From the NCBI RefSeq assembly GCF_022346185.1, contig NZ_JAKRMS010000013.1, forward strand, positions 1-48,673: a stretch of 48,673 nucleotides of DNA, read 5' to 3'. Of this stretch, positions 42,775-48,673 are shown piece by piece. Numbering within the stretch: the stretch's first letter is position 1; the number at the start of each line of letters is the position of its first letter. The notes beneath the pieces were generated by a model that did no database searches, was not told where the DNA came from, and was given only the letters and a program-made list of their open reading frames with translations. This DNA comes from Cellulomonas sp. ACRRI. GTDB taxonomy: Bacteria > Actinomycetota > Actinomycetes > Actinomycetales > Cellulomonadaceae. Both the position numbers and the translations under genes were made by a program.

Positions 42775-44357
42775 CCGCCCTCGTCGCCGGTGCCACCGCC
42801 CGCGGCACCGCGGTCGCCCGCGCGCCGGCCGCCGGCGGGACCGCGTCGCGCGCCACCCCGCCCCGGCCGGCCGGCACCGAGCTTCGCGTCGTACATCACC
42901 TGGTCCGCGTCGTGCAGCAGCTTCTCCGTGGTGTGCGCGCAGCCCGCCGACGCCGCCCCGACGCTCGCGCTCACCCGCGCCCAGGCGCCGCCGACCGGGA
43001 CCGACACCTGGCCCATGCCCTGCACCGCCGCGACCGCGCGCCGCACGGCCGCGGGCGTGCCGGTGACCAGCACCGCGAACTCGTCGCCGCCCAACCGCGC
43101 GACGGCGCCCGTCGGCGGCACGAGCTCGCGCAGCCGGTCGGCGACCGCCACGAGCACCCGGTCGCCCACGGCGTGCCCGAAGCTGTCGTTCACGGCCTTG
43201 AAGTCGTCCAGGTCGACGTAGAGGACCGCGACCCCGCGCCGCCCGTCGACCCGCCCGGCCAGCGCCTCGTCCACCAGCCGGTGGAAGTGCGCCCGGTTCA
43301 CCAGCCCGGTCAGCGCGTCGTGGTCGACCATGTGCGCCAGGCGCTCCTCGAGCGTCTTCTCCTGGCTGACGTCGACCAGCACGCCGTGCAGCCGCGGCCG
43401 GCCGTCGCTGTCCCGCCGGAGCACGGCGTCGTCGCGCACCCAGACGTCGTACCCGTCGCGGTGCCGCAGCCGGTAGGTGATCGACGGCAGCTGCCCGCCC
43501 ACGCCGAGGCCCTCGCGCAGCGCCTCCTCGTGGGTGCGCATCGCGCGGTCGGACGGGTGGATGGCCCGCGACCACTCCCCCGGGTCGTCCAGCCACTCCT
43601 GGGGCGAGCGCCCCAGCATCCACTCCAGCCGGGGGCTGACGTACTCGAACCGGCCGCCCGGACCGGGCTCGGCGATGTACACGACCGCGGGCACGTGCTC
43701 GACGAGCAGCCGGTAGTGCAGCTCGGCGGCGGCGAGCTCGTCGGCCAGCCGCTTGCGCTCGGTGATGTCCTGGACCATGCCGATGGCGTAGTCCGGCCGC
43801 CCGTCCGCGTCCCGGACCAGCGACACCGTCAGGTCCACCCACAGCGTGCTGCCGTCCTTGCGGACGAACCGCTTCTGCATCGCGAAGCCGTCGGTGCCGC
43901 TCTCGCCGTCGACCATCGCGCGGAACAGCCGGTCGTTCTCCGCCTGGTCCTCGGGGACGGTGTAGTCCGCGAACGGCATCGCCGCGAACTCCTCGGTCGA
44001 GTAGCCGAGCAGCTGGCGCAGCGTGTCGTTCGTGAGCGGGGTCCGGCCGTCGAGCTGCACCAGGCCGATGCCGACCGGCGCCGCCTCGATCAGCGTCTCG
44101 AGCTGGCGGAGCCGGTGGGCCTGCCGGGCGGCGAGAGCGGCCAGGTCCTCGGGTGCCGCCGCGTCGCCCGCCTCGACGCGCCGCCGGCGGCGCGGCAGGC
44201 CCGGGACGCGCCCGGCGCCCTCGGCGGCCGACGCGGGCGAGCGCGGAGTGAGCCCGTCGAGGGGGAACGTGCCGTCGCGGGTGAGCGCCGCCAAGGCCCC
44301 GCGCAGCACCCGGGCGCCCTCGGCGGCCTCCCACTCCTGCGACCCTGCGCCGTCCAC
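42756..44357 (-). CDS. PAS-PAS-GGDEF diguanylate cyclase
   Basis: A 533-residue protein if started at GTG 44357, which has GAGGG 8 bases upstream; the frame stays open to 44414. Two PAS domains (about residues 75-190 and 195-310) each end with PAC-type strands such as YAIGMVQDITERKR. The GGDEF domain (about 325-485) has DHDALTGLVNRAHF, YVDLDDFKAVNDSFGH and an intact RLGGDEFAV active site, so cyclic di-GMP synthesis is expected. The inhibitory RxxD site five residues before GGDEF is absent (PPTG). No membrane helix is seen, so it is a soluble sensor. The C-terminal 35 residues are a Gly/Arg-rich tail (GRPGRGGARRGPAGGRR). Confidence 0.92.
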   Translation of the reverse strand: MDGAGSQEWEAAEGARVLRGALAALTRDGTFPLDGLTPRSPASAAEGAGRVPGLPRRRRRVEAGDAAAPEDLAALAARQAHRLRQLETLIEAAPVGIGLVQLDGRTPLTNDTLRQLLGYSTEEFAAMPFADYTVPEDQAENDRLFRAMVDGESGTDGFAMQKRFVRKDGSTLWVDLTVSLVRDADGRPDYAIGMVQDITERKRLADELAAAELHYRLLVEHVPAVVYIAEPGPGGRFEYVSPRLEWMLGRSPQEWLDDPGEWSRAIHPSDRAMRTHEEALREGLGVGGQLPSITYRLRHRDGYDVWVRDDAVLRRDSDGRPRLHGVLVDVSQEKTLEERLAHMVDHDALTGLVNRAHFHRLVDEALAGRVDGRRGVAVLYVDLDDFKAVNDSFGHAVGDRVLVAVADRLRELVPPTGAVARLGGDEFAVLVTGTPAAVRRAVAAVQGMGQVSVPVGGAWARVSASVGAASAGCAHTTEKLLHDADQVMYDAKLGAGRPGRGGARRGPAGGRRAGDRGAAGGGTGDEGGRRAGG

Positions 44358-44485
44358 GTCCCGATCCCTCGCTGTTGCACGTGCCGCCCCGGCGAACCTG
44401 CCGGGGACCTGCACGTGTCATCGGCGTCCTCGCAGGTCATCTGAGGGGCCGACCGGGTGGACCGCGGTGGCGGGCGGGTGACTTC

Positions 44486-46252
44486 TCAGACCTCCGAGGA
44501 GCCGAGGTCGGGCCCCGCCGCGAACGCCACCCGCGCCGCGGCGGCGCCGTGCAGCTCCAGGACGACGACCTCGTTGCCCTCCGCCCGCAGCAGGGGCCCG
44601 GGCACGTACAGCGTCGCCGTCGGGCCCGCGCTCCAGTACCGCCCCAGCAGGAACCCGTTGACCCAGACCAGCCCCTTGCCCCAGCCGTCGGTGCGCAGGA
44701 AGTGGTCGGCGCCCGCGACGGTGTCGAAGGTGCCGCGGAGGAACGCCGGGCCGGCGACCGGCGCCGCGGGGTCGGCGGCGGGCGCGGCGTCCAGCAGGGC
44801 GGCCAGCCCCGGCTCCACGCCGTCCAGCCGCAGCGGCGTCACCGACCAGTCCGTCAGCTCCCGCACGGCGGTGCGCGCGGGTCCGATGAGACCCTTCGGC
44901 TCGCCGATCCGCGGGCCGTAGTTGACCCGCCCCTGGTCCTCGACGAGCAGGGTGAGCTCGCCGTCCCGGGCGGGCAGGGCGATCGTCCGGCTGTGCTCCG
45001 TCCGGCTGAGCACGCCGACCGGCTCGCCGTCGAGCGCCACCAGCGCCCGGTCGCGGACCTCGTCGAGCGTGAGCACCCGGTCCTCGGCCGTGACCCGGGT
45101 GCGGTACAGCGTGAAGCCGGACCAGTGGCCGAGCTCGTCGGTCGTGGGCAGGTGGTCCCAGTCCCGCGGGTCGCCGAGGGCCGGCAGCGCCTCGGCGAGG
45201 GGGACGCGCCGGTCGAGGTCGACGGTGAGCTCCGGCGCGGGCGTGCGCGGTGCCGGGACCTCGTCGGGCACCGGGGCGTGCCGCGCGATCACCTCGCGCA
45301 TCGCGACGTACTTGGGGGTCGGTGTCCCGTCCTCGGCGAGCGGGGCGTCGTAGTCGTACGAGGTCGTGATCGGCAGGTAGGTGCCCTTGTCGTTCGCCCC
45401 GCTGGTGAAGCCGAAGTTCGTCCCGCCGTGGAACATGTAGAGGTTGACCGACGCGCCCGCCGCGAGCAGGTCGTCCAGGTCCTGCGCGTTCACCTCGGCC
45501 GGGGCGACGTGGTGGTGCTGCCCCCAGGAGTCGAACCACCCGTTCCAGAACTCCATGCACATCAGCGGGCCGGTCGGCTGGTGCCGGCGGAGCAGCGCGA
45601 GCCGCTCGGTGGCGCGCGCGCCGAAGGTCGCGGTGCGGTGCAGCTCCGGGACGCTGCCCCGGGTCTGCATGGCGTCGTCGGCCTGGTCGCAGCTCAGCAG
45701 CGGGACCTCGATGCCCCGCTCCCGGTTCATCGTGATCAGCGCCTGCAGGTACTCCTGGTCGTCGCCGTAGGCGCCGTACTCGTTCTCCACCTGCACGGCG
45801 ATCACCGACCCGCCCCGCGTGACCTGGCGCTCGGCGACCAGGGGCAGCAGCTGGTCGTAGTACTCCTCGATCGCGGCGAGGTAGCGCGGCTCGTGCCGCC
45901 GCACGCCCACCTCCGGGTCGGCGAGCAGCCAGCCCGGCAGTCCGCCGCCGTCCCACTCCGCGCAGATGTACGGCCCGGGCCGCACGATCGCGTGCATCCC
46001 CTCCGCCGCGACCAGGTCGAGGAACCGGCCGAGGTCGCGCGGGCCCTCCAGGTCGAACCGGCCGCGCTCGGGGGCGTGCACGTTCCACGCGACGTACGTC
46101 TCGATCGTGTTGAGCCCCATGAGGCGGGCCTTGTGGATGCGGTCCGCCCACAGCCCGGGGTGCACCCGGAAGTAGTGCAGGGCGCCGGAGATCACCTGGT
46201 ACGGGCGGCCGTCGAGCAGGAAGTCGGTGTCGCCGATCTCGAACGTGGGCAT
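44486..46252 (-). CDS. Glycoside hydrolase family 35 beta-galactosidase
   Basis: A 588-residue enzyme without a signal peptide, so intracellular. The GH35 signature RPGPYICAEWDGGGLPGWLL is present. The acid/base Glu lies in VQVENEYGAYG (E158) and the nucleophile in MCMEFWNGWFDSWG (E234), as in other clan GH-A enzymes. The C-terminal part (about 330-588) is beta-rich, with a late jelly-roll ending in WGKGLVWVNGFLLGRYW. It removes terminal beta-galactose from glycans. Encoded last in the permease-binding protein-GH35 operon, it probably degrades a galacto-oligosaccharide imported by that transporter. Confidence 0.96.
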   Translation of the reverse strand: MPTFEIGDTDFLLDGRPYQVISGALHYFRVHPGLWADRIHKARLMGLNTIETYVAWNVHAPERGRFDLEGPRDLGRFLDLVAAEGMHAIVRPGPYICAEWDGGGLPGWLLADPEVGVRRHEPRYLAAIEEYYDQLLPLVAERQVTRGGSVIAVQVENEYGAYGDDQEYLQALITMNRERGIEVPLLSCDQADDAMQTRGSVPELHRTATFGARATERLALLRRHQPTGPLMCMEFWNGWFDSWGQHHHVAPAEVNAQDLDDLLAAGASVNLYMFHGGTNFGFTSGANDKGTYLPITTSYDYDAPLAEDGTPTPKYVAMREVIARHAPVPDEVPAPRTPAPELTVDLDRRVPLAEALPALGDPRDWDHLPTTDELGHWSGFTLYRTRVTAEDRVLTLDEVRDRALVALDGEPVGVLSRTEHSRTIALPARDGELTLLVEDQGRVNYGPRIGEPKGLIGPARTAVRELTDWSVTPLRLDGVEPGLAALLDAAPAADPAAPVAGPAFLRGTFDTVAGADHFLRTDGWGKGLVWVNGFLLGRYWSAGPTATLYVPGPLLRAEGNEVVVLELHGAAAARVAFAAGPDLGSSEV

Positions 46253-46315
46253 GGCGGGGTGGTGCTCCCGGGTCTCGGTGGGGTGCGCGCCGGCGCTGCT
46301 GCAGCCCGGCGGGGC

Positions 46316-46345
46316 GGGCCGGCGGCGGTCGCCCGCCGCCGGCCC
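46316..46345 (-). terminator. Intercistronic hairpin between binding-protein and GH35 genes
   Basis: A perfect 13-bp stem (GGGCCGGCGGCGG with CCGCCGCCGGCCC) and a TCGC loop lies 7 bases after the binding-protein stop. Such hairpins partly end transcription or protect the 3' end, giving more binding protein than downstream enzyme. Confidence 0.6.
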
Positions 46346-46352
46346 ACCGGCG

Positions 46353-47666
46353 TCACTTCGCGGTGAAGCCCTGCTCGTTGCCGTAGTCGACGGACTGCTG
46401 CTGCCAGTCCGCGAGGCCCTCGGTCAGGGTGGTGGAGCCGACGTACGCCTGGCCCACCGTGTCGTTGAAGATGCTGTTCGCGTACACCTGGTACGGCAGG
46501 TACTGCCAGCCCTCGACGACGTCGGCCGCGGACTGCGAGAGCACCTCGTTGATCTTCTGGCCGCCGAAGTAGTCGGACTCCTTGTTCAGGAACTCGTCCG
46601 ACTCCAGGTCGGCCGTCGTGGCCGGGAAGCCGCCGGCGTCGATGCGGATCTTCGTGCCGGCACCGTTCGACAGGTAGGTCAGGAAGTCGTAGGCGAGCTC
46701 CTTGTTCGGGCTCGCCTCCGTGATCGACAGCGCCGACCCGCCGTTCTCCGACGACGCGGTCTGGCCCGCCTCCCACTGCGGGAGCGGCGCGACGCGCCAC
46801 TGGCCCGCCGACTGGGTGACGCTGGCCTCGAGGTTGCCGGGCATCCAGGCGCCGATGGCGAGCGAGGCGATCGTGCCGTTGCCCAGGCCCTGGTACCACT
46901 CGTCGCTCCACGAGGAGGTCGGGGCGACCAGGTCCTCGTCGAGCAGCTGCTGCCACATCTCGGCGAACTTCGTGGAGCCCTCGTCCGTGAAGTCGATCGT
47001 CACGTCGGTGCCGTCGACCTGGTACGGGTGGCCACCGGCCTGCCAGATCATCGACGTCGCGAAGCCCGCGTCGCCGGTGTCGTTGGTGATGTACACGTTC
47101 GGGTCGGCGGCGTGCAGCGCCCGCGCGGCGGCGAGGTACTCGTCCCACGTGGTCGGCACCTGCACGCCGTACTTCTCGAACACCGTGGTGTTGTAGAACA
47201 GCGCCATCGGGCCCGAGTCCATCGGCAGGCCGTAGATGCCGTCGCCCTGGTGCACCGCGCTCCACGGGCCCGGGCTGTAGGTGCCGTCGAGGTCGTCGGC
47301 ACCGAGCTCGGTCAGGTCGGCCAGCGCCTCGCCGATCGCGAACTGCGGCACCGCGTAGTACTCGATCTGCGCGAGGTCCGGCACGCCGGAGCCCGCCGCG
47401 ACCGCGTTCTGCAGCGCCGTGTACTCGTCGGTGTTGGTGCCGGCGTTCACGACGTCGATCGTGACGTCGGGGTGCTCCTCCATGTACGCGTCGGCGATCG
47501 GCTCGACCGTGTTGTCCCAGGCCCAGACGGTCAGGGAGCCGCCGTCGGCGGCGTCGGAGCCCGACCCGGAGCCGGAGTCGCCACCGGAGGAGCAGGCGGT
47601 CAGGGCCAGGGCCAGCGCGCCGGCGACGGCTGCGCCGCGCCAGAGCCGGGAGGGGGTGGTGGTCAT
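46353..47666 (-). CDS. Sugar-binding lipoprotein of ABC transporter (family 1)
   Basis: A 437-residue solute-binding protein; ATG at 47666 with GAGAGGA upstream. The signal peptide ends in the lipobox LTAC (AGALALALTACSSG), followed by a Gly/Ser/Asp linker. The mature domain has SLTVWAWDNTVEPIADAY, LFYNTTVFEKYGVQVPTTWDEYL and LAYDFLTYLSN, typical of CUT1 binding proteins. It lies between a permease and GH35 on the same strand. The ligand is probably a beta-galactoside oligosaccharide by context. Confidence 0.95.
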   Translation of the reverse strand: MTTTPSRLWRGAAVAGALALALTACSSGGDSGSGSGSDAADGGSLTVWAWDNTVEPIADAYMEEHPDVTIDVVNAGTNTDEYTALQNAVAAGSGVPDLAQIEYYAVPQFAIGEALADLTELGADDLDGTYSPGPWSAVHQGDGIYGLPMDSGPMALFYNTTVFEKYGVQVPTTWDEYLAAARALHAADPNVYITNDTGDAGFATSMIWQAGGHPYQVDGTDVTIDFTDEGSTKFAEMWQQLLDEDLVAPTSSWSDEWYQGLGNGTIASLAIGAWMPGNLEASVTQSAGQWRVAPLPQWEAGQTASSENGGSALSITEASPNKELAYDFLTYLSNGAGTKIRIDAGGFPATTADLESDEFLNKESDYFGGQKINEVLSQSAADVVEGWQYLPYQVYANSIFNDTVGQAYVGSTTLTEGLADWQQQSVDYGNEQGFTAK

Positions 47667-47743
47667 GCGGGGTCCTCTCACTTCGTTGTCAGAACGGGAC
47701 GGACGGGGACGGGCGCGGACGCCCGGGCGCGGTCGGGCGCCGG

Positions 47744-48624
47744 TCACTCCTTGACGGAGCCGGCGGACAGGCCGGACTGCCAGAACCGCTGCAGCAGCAG
47801 GAACGCGGCGATCAGGGGGACGATCGTGAGCAGCGCGCCAGTGAGCACGAGGTTGAAGATCGCCTGCCCGCCCGCGGTCGCGGCCTGCGCGTTCCACGCG
47901 TTCAGGCCGAGCGTCAGCGGGTACCAGTCGGGGTTCTTCAGCATGATCAGCGGCAGGAAGTAGTTGTTCCAGGTCGCGACCATCGTGAACAGCAGCACCG
48001 TGACGATGCCGGGCCCGAGCAGGGGCAGGCAGATGCGGCCGAACGTGCGCAGCTCCCCCGCGCCGTCCATCCGCGCCGCCTCCAGCAGCTCGGTGGGGAT
48101 GGCCTCGGCGGCGAACGTCCACATCAGGTACAGGCCGAACGGCGAGATCAGCGACGGGATGATCACCGACCACGGCGTGTTGGTCAGGCCCATCTGGCTG
48201 AACATCAGGAAGGTCGGCACGGCCAGCGCGGTGCCGGGGACGGCCACCGCGCCGATCACGATCGCGAACACCGCGCGCTTGCCGGGGAACGAGAACTTGG
48301 CGAGGCCGTAGCCGCCCAGCACGGCCAGGGCCGTGGCGCCGCCGGCACCGACGACCACGTACAGCAGCGTGTTGCCGAGCCAGCGCAGGAAGATGCCGTC
48401 GTCGTAGGTCAGCGTGTCCGCGATGTTGGAGAACAGCGCGAAGTCGCCGCTGAACCACAGGCCGAACGAGTCGAACAGGTCGGACTGGGTCTTGCTGGCG
48501 TTGATCACCAGCCACGCGAGCGGGATCAGCGCGTAGATCCCGACGACCGCGGTGAGCACGGTCAGCAGCACGCTGCGGCGCGGCCTGTCGGCGCTGTGCC
48601 GGCGACGGGGGGTGCGCAGCCGCG
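47744..48624 (-). CDS. Carbohydrate ABC transporter permease (MalG type), N-terminus missing
   Basis: The visible frame ends at 47744 with the MalG-like C-terminus FWQSGLSAGSVKE and reads back through six helices and the EAA loop LEAARMDGAGELRTFGRICLPLL. An internal GTG at 48571 gives 275 residues, but the frame continues upstream with a normal basic leader (RLRTPRRRHSADRPRRS) to about 48624, so the true start lies further upstream. From 48625 the sequence is an inverted copy of this gene's own interior, so the beginning and any upstream MalF gene are lost. It forms the importer with the adjacent binding protein. Confidence 0.88.
48259..48307. repeat. Internal arm of a 49-bp perfect inverted repeat
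   Basis: These 49 bases inside the permease gene are the exact reverse complement of 48625-48673. They encode the LAKFSFPGKRAVFAI segment in the correct reading frame of the minus-strand gene, so this is the genuine copy. Confidence 0.9.
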
Positions 48625-48673
48625 GGCCTCGCCAAGTTCTCGTTCCCCGGCAAGCGCGCGGTGTTCGCGATCG
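48625..48673. repeat. Terminal arm of the inverted repeat, probable assembly artefact
   Basis: The final 49 bases of the window repeat 48259-48307 in inverted orientation without mismatch and are cut off by the window end. They would encode LAKFSFPGKRAVFAI on the plus strand, out of any gene context. A fold-back joint at a contig end is the simplest reading. Confidence 0.85.

Overview
The window is very GC-rich DNA with GTG starts, 4-base stop/start overlaps and few long spacers. It looks like a chromosomal segment of a high-GC actinobacterium. The mix of carbohydrate ABC importers with GH127 and GH35 glycosidases, LacI regulators and pyruvate phosphate dikinase suggests Cellulomonadaceae or a relative; this placement is inference. 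I see no rRNA, tRNA, CRISPR, insertion sequence or phage gene, and no gene-free stretch above about 255 bases.

Region 1 (1-13793, all minus): a tightly coupled seven-gene operon, in transcription order PP2C phosphatase, FHA protein, Ser/Thr kinase with an outside FN3-like domain, a 1961-residue surface protein (propeller-like N-terminus, Ig/cadherin-like repeats, five FN3 domains), MoxR ATPase, DUF58 protein and a membrane transglutaminase-like protein cut by the window edge. The gene set matches the PFNA cluster named in Bifidobacterium. An 18-bp perfect palindrome sits just upstream, and the transglutaminase-like domain has Asp at the catalytic Cys position.

Region 2 (13870-22099): a membrane alpha/beta hydrolase, then a conserved housekeeping run phoH-ybeY-CNNM/CorC-era (minus), with ppdK divergent from phoH.

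Region 3 (22181-29785, minus): two tandem LacI regulators, then a GH127 beta-L-arabinofuranosidase, a sugar-binding lipoprotein and two permeases. This is an arabinofuranoside uptake and cleavage locus. A perfect ACATCGATGT palindrome lies between the -35 and -10 of the proposed GH127 promoter, with a second copy of its core about 100 bp upstream.

Region 4 (30008-41407): HtrA-like protease, amidohydrolase, ketopantoate-reductase-like enzyme, S4 RNA-binding protein, a compositionally atypical pair (secreted protein plus small two-helix membrane protein), DUF72 protein, UMF1-type MFS transporter coupled to an alpha/beta hydrolase, a TetR regulator divergent from a haloperoxidase-type hydrolase with two clear operators around one promoter, and an AlkA-like DNA glycosylase.

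Region 5 (41507-44357): overlapping luxS and mtnN (S-adenosylhomocysteine detoxification, AI-2 formation), convergent with a PAS-PAS-GGDEF protein; a twin-palindrome hairpin separates them.

Region 6 (44486-48673, minus): a second sugar locus: permease (N-terminus missing), binding lipoprotein, GH35 beta-galactosidase. The last 49 bases are an exact inverted copy of an internal piece of the permease gene, most simply a contig-end assembly artefact; real sequence probably ends near 48624.
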